DNA from: an uncultured cyanobacterium
Lineage (GTDB): Bacteria; Cyanobacteriota; Cyanobacteriia; Cyanobacteriales; FACHB-T130
Assembly: GCA_936920195.1 (NCBI GenBank)
Contig: CAKZHE010000064.1
Span: forward strand, 1-42,451
Direction of reading: 5' to 3'
DNA: 42,451 bases
Under the pieces are notes generated by a model. The model was not told the DNA's origin. It searched no databases and saw only the letters and a program-made list of their open reading frames with translations. Positions 26,001 through 34,541 of this stretch are shown here, one piece after another (within the stretch, counting starts at the first letter, position 1; each line of letters begins with the position of its first letter). Position numbers and translations under genes: made by a program.

Positions 26001-27531
26001 CTATGATGATAAACTGATTAAAACTTTTCAAGGCCATACTAACCGTGTTTATTCACTAGCAATTAATTATCAGGGAACAATTTTAGCTAGTGGTAGCAGC
26101 GATAGCACAATAAAAATATGGAATATTGATACAGGAGAATGCTTAAAAAATTTGCAAAAACACACTGATACAGTGCGTTCATTATCTTTTAGTGGGAATA
26201 GTAAACTTTTAGCCAGTTGTAGTGATGACAAAAAAATTCTTATTTGGGATATTGATAGCGGACAATGTATGGCCATCTTGGAAGGACATAATAGTTCTGT
26301 GCGTTCCTTATGTTTCAGCCCTGATGAAGAAAAAATAATTAGTGGAAGTGAGGACAATACAGTAAAAATTTGGGATATATATAGTAAAAAATGTATACGA
26401 ACTTTAGAAGGACACACTAATTGGGTAAGGTCTGTGGCAATTAGTGCAGATGGAAAAATGGTAGCCAGTGGCGGTGACGATCAAACCATTAGATTTTGGG
26501 ATATCAACACTGGAAATCTTCTAAATATCATTCACGGGCATATTAGTATAATAAGAGACCTAGCCTATAATTCTACTGGAACATTATTGGCTACTGCTAG
26601 CGAAGACCAAACAATTAAAATATGGGATATTGATAGTGAGAAGTGCTTAAAAATTTTATACAATCATGCTAGTCGAGTTCAGACTGTTGCCATTAATCCC
26701 GACAATAAACTATTAGCAAGTGGCAGTTACGATCAGACTATTAAGATTTGGGATATGTATACAGGACACTGCTGTAAGACATTAGAAGGACATACTGGAG
26801 GAGTATCGTCAGTCGCAATTGATACTGAAGGTTTAATTTTAGCTAGCGGTAGCGCAGACGCAACAATAAAAATTTGGAATATTTCTAATGGCAAATGTTT
26901 GCGGACTCTTTATGGACATGATAACTGGATATGGTCGGTTGTCTTTAGCAAAGACAGTAAATTAATAGTGAGTTGTAGTGACGATCTTACAATCAAAATT
27001 TGGGATCTGAATACAGGAGGATGTATTCGTAGTCTGCAAGGTCACAGTAGTTGGATAAGTTCAGTAGCTATTAGTCTTGACAATAAGATTATCTTTAGCA
27101 GTAGTAATGATAGAACAATAAGGGTTTGGGATGTAGATACAGGGGAATGCGTCAATGTTTTACATGATCATCAAGGTGCAGTAAATTCGGTGGCAATTAG
27201 TTATAACGGCAAAATATTGGCTAGCGTCAGTGATGATAAGACAATCAAACTGTGGACAACTAATAAGGGAACATTATTGAATACTTTACGAGGGCATACT
27301 GATTGGGTAAGCTCTGTTAGATTTAGTCCAGATAATAGAACTTTTGCTACTGGCAGCTTCGATGAGACAATAAAAATATGGGATATTAACACAGGTAAAT
27401 GCATCAAAACACTAACTAATAGGCTTTATGAAGGTATGAATATTACAAGAACTAGAGGGGTAAATGCGGCGGAAAAAAAGGCGCTCAAGGCATTGGGAGC
27501 AGTGGATGGCGAGGAGTTACGGGGCGAGTAG
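23080..27531 (+). CDS. NLR-like protein: REase-like domain, NACHT ATPase, 14 WD40 repeats
   Basis: This is a 1483-residue protein. Residues 1-210 are helical. About 218-292 look like a restriction-endonuclease-like (Mrr-type) fold ([42 protein letters not shown]). The NACHT NTPase has Walker A GEFGTGKT (373-380) and Walker [10 protein letters not shown] (458-463); the winged-helix part ends with HRSLLEFF (about 684). A short pentapeptide-like stretch ([16 protein letters not shown]) is followed by 14 WD40 repeats (from about 860 to 1450), enough for two seven-blade propellers. A short tail has [10 protein letters not shown]. This architecture is that of bacterial NLR-like defence or signalling proteins. 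ATG 23080 has GAGG 11 bases before it; the longer TTG start lies in a repeat. Confidence 0.92.
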   Translation: MLDLDLLIAAINKTAGFAVPWLKGKAERNEAVIKLLKQFKLDPEHPPADFSGVYGYTLVEYGVGKPQPILELFRQPEIKTAFRQAFADNNPGILLQAGDEFIEGYAIGDEIKALGIDFKRELAAFAAVFLQVVKRSRSPADTLFSQQLESLRDILSEINERFNRLPTLEGIRTELARLEMTPDTPMAAKCRAFALSQQIKGWFETLNYQFEKHEIWAEDYFELIINIPVRRKRSDRILLRGIEGTAEVPDIASLQESVKQHHADEGWLVTARRVSPAARQKVKNFDNLECLTFDELLDQEADLSSYLDWLETEVKRREIDQKYVPLACRKEEIAPGSRKAIATSYYGEHEGWIEGYIDQWLDDPTKEHISILGEFGTGKTWFALHYAWTQLQKYHQAKKRGTLRPRLPIVIPLRDYAKAVSVESLFSEFFFRKHQIPIPHYSAFEQLNRAGKLLLIFDGFDEMAARVDRQQMINNFWELAKVVVPGAKIILTCRTEHFPEAKEGRALLNSELQASTASLTGEKPQFEVLELEKFTDDQIRQVLSFQAQSATVEKIIANPQLLDLARRPVMAELILEALPEIEAGKPVDMSRVYLYATQRKMERDITAERTFTSLADKLYFLCELAWEMLSTDQMSLNYRQFPDRIRRLFSAAVQEEKDLDHWHYDMMGQTMLIRNADGDYTPAHRSLLEFFVAYKLAAELGVLAPDFTAMAQAQGHLEGHTAAQSYTWSAYFQRQADGKGNILPIAPLRAFISEPVSQSRQSVGTGILSKAVLDLILPMIDASTLPSLLAILQETRGKTAAEVGYLGGNAATLLVKVDKTALENQDLSRAIIQGADLTSASLRRSNFSEANITNCIFPKVFATVFSVAFSPNDKLLAVGHADCDISLWDIESGKQILCCKGHTDWVRSVAFSPDGKTLVSGSYDQTIKLWDIQTGKCFKTIQGYTSRVTSVIFSPNGKILAGGSFDYIIRLWDTYDDKLIKTFQGHTNRVYSLAINYQGTILASGSSDSTIKIWNIDTGECLKNLQKHTDTVRSLSFSGNSKLLASCSDDKKILIWDIDSGQCMAILEGHNSSVRSLCFSPDEEKIISGSEDNTVKIWDIYSKKCIRTLEGHTNWVRSVAISADGKMVASGGDDQTIRFWDINTGNLLNIIHGHISIIRDLAYNSTGTLLATASEDQTIKIWDIDSEKCLKILYNHASRVQTVAINPDNKLLASGSYDQTIKIWDMYTGHCCKTLEGHTGGVSSVAIDTEGLILASGSADATIKIWNISNGKCLRTLYGHDNWIWSVVFSKDSKLIVSCSDDLTIKIWDLNTGGCIRSLQGHSSWISSVAISLDNKIIFSSSNDRTIRVWDVDTGECVNVLHDHQGAVNSVAISYNGKILASVSDDKTIKLWTTNKGTLLNTLRGHTDWVSSVRFSPDNRTFATGSFDETIKIWDINTGKCIKTLTNRLYEGMNITRTRGVNAAEKKALKALGAVDGEELRGE

Positions 27532-27599
27532 TCTCGCGTCCTAGTGTAAAATCTTGGCAGAACTTAAACTAACATTTGCCAGCTTTTTCAGGACTGAAG

Positions 27600-27622
27600 G
27601 AGACGTTCCACCGGAACGTCTC
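27600..27622. repeat. Short palindrome GAGACGTTCC-ACC-GGAACGTCTC
   Basis: A perfect 10-bp inverted repeat with a 3-base loop lies 69 bases after the NLR gene, of the GTAGAGACGTTCC type common in cyanobacterial spacers. It could act as a transcription terminator or a repeat relic; no T-run follows. Confidence 0.7.
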
Positions 27623-27648
27623 TACGAACTGGGATAACCCAACATTTT

Positions 27649-27777
27649 ACAGGACTTACGCAAGCACTTGTTGTCATCCTGAGCGAAACGCAGTGTAGCG
27701 AAGGATCTCGGAGATTCTTCACTTCGCTGTCGCTCCGTTCAGAATGACAGGATCTCGTCAAAATGCGTAAGTCCTGT
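27649..27777. mobile_element. MITE-like element with 14-bp ACAGGACTTACGCA ends
   Basis: Perfect 14-bp terminal inverted repeats ACAGGACTTACGCA/TGCGTAAGTCCTGT enclose 101 bp. The inside has a second palindromic pair (GTCATCCTGAGCGAAACGCA and its near complement TCGCTCCGTTCAGAATGAC). GGACTTACGCA ends are known for cyanobacterial insertion sequences, so this is probably non-autonomous. The gap 27532-27841 holds nothing else. Confidence 0.75.
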
Positions 27778-27841
27778 TTAGACTAGACGTGGTACAGATC
27801 GCAAGCAATCAACCAGACTTGAGATGATAGGATGAACATCA

Positions 27842-28099
27842 ATGGAATTCTATGCAGTAGTTTTAAGGCAAAGTGGTGATTATTGGGTAGCTTTGTGTTT
27901 AGAGAATGGGATGGTAGGTCAAGGCTCTAATCAAGAAGAAGCCATTAATAAACTTAAAGATGCCATTGATTCTTGGCAATCTATTCGCAGTCTCGAACCT
28001 AATATTTATAGCGCTGCGGTTCCTATTCAAGAATTGCACGAGTTTTTAACAGTAGAGTCGCAAGAGTCAAATGAGGAAATTGAATCTTTGCTTAAGTAA
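27842..28099 (+). CDS. HicB-like antitoxin
   Basis: This is an 85-residue protein. The first half is a HicB/UPF0150 fold (FYAVVLRQSGDYWVALCLE, then GMVGQGSNQEEAINKLKDAI). The C-terminal DNA-binding part usual in full HicB is replaced by a short helical tail. It normally neutralises the RNase HicA, but no HicA gene lies on either side. Downstream is a repeat-filled gap. So it is an orphan, or belongs to the HicB-like group without a HicA partner. The start ATG 27842 has no strong ribosome site. Confidence 0.78.
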   Translation: MEFYAVVLRQSGDYWVALCLENGMVGQGSNQEEAINKLKDAIDSWQSIRSLEPNIYSAAVPIQELHEFLTVESQESNEEIESLLK

Positions 28100-28162
28100 T
28101 CGACAGATCTGATGGCAATGACATACCGCCCATGTCAGGAGCGCCACCGCCAGCAGGTTTTT

Positions 28163-28431
28163 ACTCGTTCCCAGGCAGAGCTTAGGCTGTTGACTTTGTG
28201 CCTTTTTAGGGGTTTTCTGTTCATGCAGTTTCTGATCGGTCGATGGGCTGTTATGACTACCGTTCTAAGTTTCGATCCCCCTAAATCCCCCTTAAAAAGG
28301 GGGATTTAGGGGGATTTTCCGGTTCCCCCCTTTTGAAGGGGGGTTAGGGGGGATCGAACACGGTTGTTGCATGAATAAAGTTGCTCAAAAACTCCCAAAG
28401 TCAACAGCCTAGGCAGAGCCTAGGAACCAGT
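28163..28431. mobile_element. Putative non-autonomous element with imperfect ~35-bp inverted ends
   Basis: The left end begins ACTCGTTCCCAGGCAGAGCT and continues TAGGCTGTTGACTTTG. The right end, reversed, reads ACTGGTTCCTAGGCTCTGCC followed by TAGGCTGTTGACTTTG. Inside is a perfect 19-bp hairpin of the ATCCCCCTAAATCCCCCTT type (28275-28315) and another C/G-rich palindrome (28323-28353). The right part (28363-28421) is repeated at 22786-22844. The gap 28100-28440 has no credible gene. Confidence 0.65.
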
Positions 28432-28440
28432 TTAAAGTTT

Positions 28441-29379
28441 TTAAGGGGTGATAAAGCCATTGTTGTTGAAGTTATTACTGCCAACACCATAGGCTTTTTG
28501 AGCCGCTTCCAAAGCAGCTTTAGTTTCTATTCCTAAAATGCCATCTAAGGGACCCTTATAAAAACCCTTGGCTTGCAAACGTTTCTGCAAAGCTAATACA
28601 CTGGATTGATTGGCAGTATTGATAGATGACTGGGATGGCAAGGCAGGCAACGTAGGTAGGGTAGAATTATTTTTAGCAGATGCGATCGCCCTATTGCCCC
28701 GATTCATCACTGCGGCTAATGTTCGCGGTCCGGCAATGCCATCTGCCGTTAACCCTTTGCTGCGCTGGAAATTCAGCAGAGCCGCCGTGGTATCAGAGCC
28801 AAACAACCCATTGATAGTACCTTTGAAATAACCAAGTTGTTTTAACTGGGTTTGCAGTTCTTGGACTTTGGGACTGCGATCGCCTTCCTGCAAAAATACA
28901 TTAATCCCATTAGCATTGCCTACCAAATTAGCCGTTTTTTGGGGATTGGCGGCGGATAAATTCTGCTGTTTAGGTTTACTACTGGGAAGGCGCAAAGCTG
29001 ACTCGGTTTGCGCTCCCACTATCCCATCGGCAGTTAATCCCTTTGCTGCCTGAAAGCGAGTTACCGCCGTTGTCGTCAAAGTCCCAAAATAGCCTGTCAC
29101 CTTCGCCGAAAAATAGCCCATTTGCCGCAATCGTTGTTGCAACGCCGTCACTTCTGCACCGCTATCTCCTTCCCGGAGTGCGGCTGCCGCTGGATTGGCA
29201 ATATTCAAAGCGCCCAATCCCAGAGTTACAGACAACAAACAACTGCCCGCCGTAGTATAAAATCTTTTCTGGTCAATTCCCGCAAATGGATCGTAAGTAT
29301 TTGCACCCAGGAATGGATCGATATTTGCGGGAGCCTCATAGGATAAGGCTAGATGTAGATAAGCAAGAGATTCCACCAT
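28441..29379 (-). CDS. Peptidoglycan-binding (PG_binding_1) repeat protein
   Basis: This is a 312-residue protein. It starts with ESLAYLHLALSYE, a short N-terminal motif shared with the neighbour at 29485. A hydrophobic segment at about 40-62 (TAGSCLLSVTLGLGALNIA) suggests export or anchoring. Three PG_binding_1 repeats follow (about 68-130, 165-228, 250-305), each with the L..LG/MGY..G.FG..T..A...FQ...GL..DGI.G pattern. They bind peptidoglycan; no hydrolase or peptidase domain is seen. It should act at the cell wall. It ends at a C-terminal Asn-rich tail. The paralogue lies 105 bases away on the same strand. Confidence 0.88.
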   Translation of the reverse strand: MVESLAYLHLALSYEAPANIDPFLGANTYDPFAGIDQKRFYTTAGSCLLSVTLGLGALNIANPAAAALREGDSGAEVTALQQRLRQMGYFSAKVTGYFGTLTTTAVTRFQAAKGLTADGIVGAQTESALRLPSSKPKQQNLSAANPQKTANLVGNANGINVFLQEGDRSPKVQELQTQLKQLGYFKGTINGLFGSDTTAALLNFQRSKGLTADGIAGPRTLAAVMNRGNRAIASAKNNSTLPTLPALPSQSSINTANQSSVLALQKRLQAKGFYKGPLDGILGIETKAALEAAQKAYGVGSNNFNNNGFITP

Positions 29380-29484
29380 TCCACGACCACGTTTAAAATT
29401 CTAGGATACACCAAGTTTAGCTTGTGATGTTTGGTAATCTCCTCTCGTTGGTGGGGGAACACCAAAATATCAACTTTCCGCAAA

Positions 29485-30702
29485 CTAGCTGATATTCGGG
29501 GCAGAGTTTAAGGCTCTCCAAGTAGTTAAATCAACAACTCCCGTGGGATCTAGATTGTAATACTCCTGTAAATCCATCACTGCCTTTCTAGTGCTGTCCC
29601 CAAAAAATCCAGTATTGGGAACATAGTAGCCTTTGGCTGTTAACAATCGCTGCAAGTAGCTAACTTGATCTCCTCGGCTGCCCTTTCGCAGTATAGGCAA
29701 ACCACCTGCTCCTGAAATTGGTATTACCCCTTGCCCTGTACAAAGACTAACTTGTTGAGATAGGATTCTTTGGGTTTGAAAATCGGCAATGCCAGTAGCA
29801 TAGAGATTATTGTCGCGTTGGAATTGCCGAATCGCCATCTGGGTGGCTCGGTCATAGCAGCCTGTGGGAGAACCTTGCAAGTAATTCAGCGAGATTAAAT
29901 ATCCTTGCAAAGTTACCACGTCTAAACCGCGATCGCCAACTGGCAAAGAACAATTATTGGGTGGTGAAGGGTAGGGTTCGTAAAAGCGACTTCTCGAAAT
30001 GCGATTGTTTTCTCCAAAAGGGGGGTGAATAGGAAGTTGTGGCAATACAATACTGCTAACATCAACAGTTGATGCTGGGTAGCCATAGTTAACCAAAGCA
30101 ATCCAAGTTGTTTTATCGGCGACTCCAGTCACTACTAAGCGATGCTCCCGTTGAAACCTTCTCAGTTCTGCTTCAGTAACTATATCGAAGTCCTCGTTTA
30201 ATGTTGGTTGAGTGTAACCATTCACTGCTAGCCACTGTTTTAGCTGAAGGACAGCTTGGCTGTTGTCTCCCCGCTGTAAAATGGGGTAGTAGTTATAGGG
30301 CTGAGGTTGTCCGGGATTGTAATAGATGCTGCGACCAAACAAACGATTATAAGTGCTTGTTCCGACAATTCCATCCGCTTTTAGCCCCTCAGCACGTTGA
30401 AAGCGCTTTACAGACTTCTCGGTAACACTTCCAAAATAGCCAGTAGGCGTAGTCTCAAAATACCCTAATTGCCGCAAGCGTTCTTGAACTTTCGTCACAT
30501 CTGAGCCACTCTCGCCACGCTGGATGGCGGCTGAAGCTTGGACGGCAATGCTCAAAATTCCCAAACTTAATGCGATAGATAAGAAATGGACAAAGGCGCT
30601 GGTAGAAAGCTTTGACCAGTTTACCCCCGATAGTGGGCGATCGCTACTGGTATCTACTCCCTCGTAAACTAAGGCCAAATGAAGATAGGCAAGCGAATCC
30701 AT
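29485..30702 (-). CDS. Peptidoglycan-binding repeat protein, paralogue
   Basis: This is a 405-residue protein. It starts at ATG 30702 (MDSLAYLHLALVYEG), with GGGGA about 7 bases before it; the frame runs on to a TTG 15 bases upstream. The N-terminal motif and the hydrophobic stretch (about 35-55) are like those of the 28441 gene. Four PG_binding_1 repeats are visible, from RGESGSDVTKVQERLRQLGY through the repeat starting RKGSRGDQVSYLQRLLTAKGY. There is no catalytic domain. It is probably an envelope protein binding peptidoglycan. The two genes look like an old tandem duplication with different repeat numbers. Confidence 0.88.
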   Translation of the reverse strand: MDSLAYLHLALVYEGVDTSSDRPLSGVNWSKLSTSAFVHFLSIALSLGILSIAVQASAAIQRGESGSDVTKVQERLRQLGYFETTPTGYFGSVTEKSVKRFQRAEGLKADGIVGTSTYNRLFGRSIYYNPGQPQPYNYYPILQRGDNSQAVLQLKQWLAVNGYTQPTLNEDFDIVTEAELRRFQREHRLVVTGVADKTTWIALVNYGYPASTVDVSSIVLPQLPIHPPFGENNRISRSRFYEPYPSPPNNCSLPVGDRGLDVVTLQGYLISLNYLQGSPTGCYDRATQMAIRQFQRDNNLYATGIADFQTQRILSQQVSLCTGQGVIPISGAGGLPILRKGSRGDQVSYLQRLLTAKGYYVPNTGFFGDSTRKAVMDLQEYYNLDPTGVVDLTTWRALNSAPNIS

Positions 30703-30843
30703 AAATTTCCCCGACAAACCTCTACTTTAATTTATCTGGGAAATTTCTCCATTTTTATGCGGCGATACACATAACTTAATCAGGATTTACCGAACTGGGG
30801 GAAAAATACTATAATTTACGGTTATGAATGGAGAGCGATCGCC

Positions 30844-32805
30844 TTAATTAGGGTTGGCTGAATTAATGACTCCTAGAGTGGGAGAACTGGCACTAGCATA
30901 GGCTTTAATTGGAATACGACCAGCATGATAGGCGAGTCGTCCTGCTTCCACCGCTAAACCCATTGCCCTGCCCATAGCAACTGGATTTTCGGCTTGGGCG
31001 ATGGCAGTATTAATCAACACTGCCGCTGCCCCTAATTCCATTGCTTGGGCTGCTTCGCTGGGCGCACCAATCCCCGCATCCACCACCACCGGAATACCCG
31101 CATTCTCAATGATAATTTGAATATTAGCTGTATTTTTGATGCCTTGTCCCGAACCAATGGGGGAACCCAAGGGCATCACTGTGGCACAACCAACATTTTC
31201 TAACCTTTTCGCTAACACCGGATCGGCATTAATATAGGGTAGGACGGCAAACCCTTCTTTAACTAACTGTTCGGCGGCAATTAAGGTTTCAATTGGATCG
31301 GGTAACAAATATTTAGCATCGGGAATCGCTTCCAACTTGACAAAATTATTATCTTCTTGCCCCAACAATTTTGCCATTTCCCGCCCTAAACGAGCTACTC
31401 GAATTACTTCATCAGCAGTTTGACAGCCAGCAGTATTAGGCAACATCCACAACTTTGTCCAATCTAAGGCTTCTGCCAATCCTTCATGCCCTGGAGCATT
31501 GGCTTGCATCCGGCGCACGGCTACAGTGACGATTTGGCAACCGCTCGCCGCAATACTTTGGCGCATGGCTGCCATATCGCGGTATTTGCCTGTACCAGTC
31601 ATTAAACGGGAATGGAAGGTTTTGCCTGCAATGGTTAACAAATCTGAGGCCGGAGTAGGTTGAATCTCAGAAGGAGTTTGCCAAACTAGGGTAGCATTAG
31701 GGCGATCGCTCATTTTTTGACCATTCTCCTGATTAGTTGGGGCGGGATGAAAAAATCTGGCATAGTGAAAGCTATCTAGGAGCGGATGAGTTTTTTGCTG
31801 CCAAATTAGATCGGCGAGCAGGGTTGCCGTGGCAGGAGCTAGTAAAATACCATTGCGGTAATGACCTGTGGCTAAAGTTAAATTATCGCAGGGGCTAGTT
31901 CCCAAAATCGGTAGTTCATCTGGAGTAGCGGGACGAAATCCCCACCAAAATTCTTGGATAGGCCAATTTTGGACGGCGGGAAATAAGCGAATGGCTCGCT
32001 CCAATAGATCTCGGACTCCTAATGGGGTATTCTGGGAAGTAAAGCCGACATTTTCGCTAGTAGCGCCAATAATTAGACGACCATCGCGGCGGGGAACGAG
32101 ATAAGTGCGATCGCCAAATAAAACTCTTTGTAAAGGCAATTCTTCCTGCCAGCCGGACATCTGCACTGCTGCCATTTGCCCTTTAATGGGATAAACCGGA
32201 ATCAGCAATAAGTCTTTTGCCCAAGCACCAGTGGCTAAAACATAATGTTCGGCTTGCCAATCTCCCACCGTAGTTTGCAGGCTGGTAACTTTCCCCTGTC
32301 GTTGCTGAATTGCCTGCACCGCCACGCCATCTCGGAGATTTACCCCCAAATCTTGCACTGCCACCCGCAATGCCTGCATTAATGCCCGATTATCTACTTG
32401 GGCATCTTCGGGAAACCAATGCGCTCCAGCAATTTCTGGGTTTAATCCTGGTTGCAACAGGTTGAGGGTTGTTTTCTCTAACCATTCTTCCCCCACTTCA
32501 GTTTTCTCAAAGACTGGGGCTAAAATTCCACAAGGCCAATAGCCCACATCAATCCCAGTAATTTCTTCTAATTTGCGAGTCCAGTCTGGATAAAGGGAGC
32601 GACTGTACAAGCATAAATCTCGCATTGCGCCGGGAGGGATACCTTCGGCTTGGGGGGCTAACATTCCAGCGGCGGCAAAGGCTGCTGCTGCTTTGTTTTC
32701 CCTCGATAAAATGGTGACAGATGCTCCCCGCAACCGTAACTCTAGGGCTAGGGAGAGGCCAATTATACCGCCACCGATAATCAAAATATCACTTGCTGCG
32801 TTCAT
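30844..32805 (-). CDS. thiO-thiG: Fused glycine oxidase ThiO / thiazole synthase ThiG
   Basis: This is a 653-residue bifunctional thiamin biosynthesis enzyme. Residues 1-370 are a FAD-dependent glycine oxidase ([20 protein letters not shown] for FAD, and the [11 protein letters not shown] end). Residues about 395-653 are ThiG, which builds the thiazole ring; Lys490 in FVKLEAIPD is the imine-forming Lys, and [20 protein letters not shown] binds phosphate. The fusion is normal for cyanobacteria; ThiO supplies the dehydroglycine. The start is MNAASDIL at 32805; the longer ORF reads into the coding region of the preceding gene. The small membrane-protein gene ends 19 bases upstream. Confidence 0.93.
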   Translation of the reverse strand: MNAASDILIIGGGIIGLSLALELRLRGASVTILSRENKAAAAFAAAGMLAPQAEGIPPGAMRDLCLYSRSLYPDWTRKLEEITGIDVGYWPCGILAPVFEKTEVGEEWLEKTTLNLLQPGLNPEIAGAHWFPEDAQVDNRALMQALRVAVQDLGVNLRDGVAVQAIQQRQGKVTSLQTTVGDWQAEHYVLATGAWAKDLLLIPVYPIKGQMAAVQMSGWQEELPLQRVLFGDRTYLVPRRDGRLIIGATSENVGFTSQNTPLGVRDLLERAIRLFPAVQNWPIQEFWWGFRPATPDELPILGTSPCDNLTLATGHYRNGILLAPATATLLADLIWQQKTHPLLDSFHYARFFHPAPTNQENGQKMSDRPNATLVWQTPSEIQPTPASDLLTIAGKTFHSRLMTGTGKYRDMAAMRQSIAASGCQIVTVAVRRMQANAPGHEGLAEALDWTKLWMLPNTAGCQTADEVIRVARLGREMAKLLGQEDNNFVKLEAIPDAKYLLPDPIETLIAAEQLVKEGFAVLPYINADPVLAKRLENVGCATVMPLGSPIGSGQGIKNTANIQIIIENAGIPVVVDAGIGAPSEAAQAMELGAAAVLINTAIAQAENPVAMGRAMGLAVEAGRLAYHAGRIPIKAYASASSPTLGVINSANPN

Positions 32806-32824
32806 CAAAAAAAGGCTTTGCGGC

Positions 32825-33094
32825 TTACCACCGGGCTGAAGGGGGAGACTGAGTAGTTGTAGGGGTGGGATTGCTAGCGCTGGGAGAAGGGGTGTTTGTC
32901 GCAGTGGGTGTTGATGAGTTATATGGTTGACTCCTGGCAACACCTTGAGGGGAAGAGGAATTTTTCAAGGCGCTGGAACTGTTTTTGAGGTTAATCTGCT
33001 GACTGCCAAAAGAATTAGGGTGCAGTAATGTTACTGCCAAGATGATGATCCCAAGTCCCATCAAAATCCCGGAAATTAGTTTGTTTCCTAGCAT
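32825..33094 (-). CDS. Small membrane protein with Ser/Thr/Pro-rich tail
   Basis: This is an 89-residue protein. Residues 5-25 form one hydrophobic helix ([20 protein letters not shown]). The rest is low-complexity Ser/Thr/Pro/Asn ([20 protein letters not shown]). It resembles cyanobacterial small exported proteins, but there is no known family. It lies 19 bases before thiO-thiG on the same strand and may share its transcript. No ribosome site is clear. Confidence 0.55.
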   Translation of the reverse strand: MLGNKLISGILMGLGIIILAVTLLHPNSFGSQQINLKNSSSALKNSSSPQGVARSQPYNSSTPTATNTPSPSASNPTPTTTQSPPSARW

Positions 33095-33109
33095 TTTATT
33101 TTATAAATA

Positions 33110-33162
33110 GGGGCAGGTTCGCTAGAATTTTGGCATAGTTCATATCTGGGTGAACCTGCCCC
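33110..33162. repeat. Palindromic repeat GGGGCAGGTTC..GAACCTGCCCC
   Basis: A perfect 11-bp inverted repeat encloses a 31-base AT-rich centre, a familiar cyanobacterial spacer repeat. It sits between the small membrane-protein gene and the 33207 gene and may be a terminator for the latter. Confidence 0.7.
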
Positions 33163-33206
33163 CTACCTCGACATTAAGGTTAATCAGACACTATGTTAAC
33201 GCAAGT

Positions 33207-33839
33207 TCAGCGCGGCAGGAGAACCCAAACGATTCTGGTGGTCACCACAAACGATCTCATCCAATCGCTGAAGATACTGCCCAGTGCTTGAACCGGAGGG
33301 TTGAATTTTTTGCAGGAGGCAATTGTCCCCGTCAGTCCCAGACCATAGGTTCCACCGCCTTCGGCCTTGGTTTTACAAGTATTGTCTTTGCTCCATTTAC
33401 CATACAGCCAACCATTGCTGTCAGTGCCGAATTCGACGATAACGCCGGGGTTCTTGGCTGTGAGATATTGTTGGGAATAGGAGAACTCGGGCGCAATGCC
33501 CAGAAATGTATTTTGGTTCCAGTCTAGGGTCGTGTAATTGTTTCGGATCAGAGCCTGGGCTTCTTGAATCTGCATCCCCCGATACCAGTAGCGAGCGTTT
33601 TCTGCCCACTCGTCATGGGTGACTAAGCCGTTTCTAGTTAGCTTCATCTGTTTATTCGTGGTGTTTTTCTCGTCCAGCACAAGAGCGCCCTTGTTGACCA
33701 ATTCGACCAGTCCTGTAAGCTGGTTTTTTTCCAATGTTTTGATGATTTCAGCTTTCGACATATTTTCCGCACTAGCAGATTCGGCTGAAAATAAAATCAT
33801 CAAGACAAGCAAGAAAATGACCAAGTATTTTCTGACCAT
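33207..33839 (-). CDS. Exported protein of unknown function
   Basis: This is a 210-residue protein with a clear signal peptide (MVRKYLVIFLLVLMILFSAE, cleavage likely at SASA-EN near residue 25). The mature part has YWYRGMQIQEAQALIRNN, then TFLGIAPEFSYSQQYLTA and GVIVEFG. The R-(YS)-(VEF) order faintly recalls ADP-ribosyltransferase-like toxins, but the motif is too weak to assign. A C-rich GGGTYGLG region (CKTKAEGGGTYGLGLTGTIA, then SCKKF) follows. The last 20 residues are Trp/Val-rich and may be a frameshifted end. No ribosome site is seen. Confidence 0.6.
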   Translation of the reverse strand: MVRKYLVIFLLVLMILFSAESASAENMSKAEIIKTLEKNQLTGLVELVNKGALVLDEKNTTNKQMKLTRNGLVTHDEWAENARYWYRGMQIQEAQALIRNNYTTLDWNQNTFLGIAPEFSYSQQYLTAKNPGVIVEFGTDSNGWLYGKWSKDNTCKTKAEGGGTYGLGLTGTIASCKKFNPPVQALGSIFSDWMRSFVVTTRIVWVLLPR

Positions 33840-33910
33840 AGTTCACACTAAAAAATTGAGTTCATTCTAATAGTACTGCATAGTGGGTGTGAATCATTTG
33901 TACAAATCTT

Positions 33911-33973
33911 TAGGGGTAGCGCTAAAATAACTACTTCATTAAATCGGGGCAAACACGGGGGGATTGCCCCTCG
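33911..33973. repeat. Dispersed 63-bp repeat (GGGGTAGCGC family), copy 3, diverged
   Basis: The ends TAGGGGTAGCGC and ACGGGGGGATTGCCCCT match copies at 13034 and 22931. The centre is changed (TAAAATAACTACTTCATT instead of the CCCCGT block). Confidence 0.75.
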
Positions 33974-34032
33974 CACTATATAAAACAATGGGGGAGCGAT
34001 CGCTCCCCCTGCTGTTCTAAAAAAGGTTTTAA

Positions 34033-34473
34033 TCAGGTTGGTAAATATTTCTGCACCACATCCCACCCGGTCAGTAACACCCACAGGCATCCGACCAAAA
34101 GTAAAATATTTGTGCCAACGTGGACTGGACGCGCCCAAGGACGCTGGGGGCTGATTTGGAGAGCGATCACGGCAGAGAATAACACTAAGCCTACCACAGT
34201 TACTCCAGCCACCAGGTGGATCGAATGACCTAGGGAGCCGTAATGTCCCAATGTGCCAACAATGCCCACTCCTAGCAGTAGTAGCACTAAGGTGACTAAA
34301 ATCCCGCCGATAATATAGTGCAACGGCTTTAACCACTGCGGACGGGGATGCCCCAGTCTTCGCAGAGAGAGCATCCCTATCCCCGTTACTCCTAGGATGA
34401 AGTAGGACAAGAGGGTAAAACCCATCGACCAAGCGGCGATTTTCCACAGCCAAAGGAAGGAAGGAAGATCCAA
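34033..34473 (-). CDS. DUF4079 family membrane protein
   Basis: This is a 146-residue protein with four predicted transmembrane helices (about 8-30, 48-70, 80-102, 117-137). The His in LKPLHYIIGG, GHYGSLGHSIHL and ARPVHVGTN are in positions that could bind heme or a metal, as in cytochrome b561-like folds. DUF4079 is widespread in cyanobacteria with no settled function. The start codon is TTG at 34473 (DLPSFLWLW is conserved in relatives as I recall). A long frame in the other minus-strand phase (33848-34453) is a shadow. Confidence 0.85.
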   Translation of the reverse strand: MDLPSFLWLWKIAAWSMGFTLLSYFILGVTGIGMLSLRRLGHPRPQWLKPLHYIIGGILVTLVLLLLGVGIVGTLGHYGSLGHSIHLVAGVTVVGLVLFSAVIALQISPQRPWARPVHVGTNILLLVGCLWVLLTGWDVVQKYLPT

Positions 34474-34541
34474 AGTTATTTAATTAGGTGTTGTCAACTT
34501 GCCATTAAAAGAATTTTATCATCCAGCCAATAATTTAGCTG

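Noticed and set aside
28112-28309. 65-codon plus-strand ORF; its antisense contains AGGGAPDMGGM as in GroEL tails
   Set aside because: The ORF lies largely in a repeat element. The GroEL-tail likeness is only about 11 residues and cannot be told from chance.
33848-34453. 201-codon minus-strand ORF over the DUF4079 gene
   Set aside because: It is the other-frame shadow of a clear DUF4079 protein.
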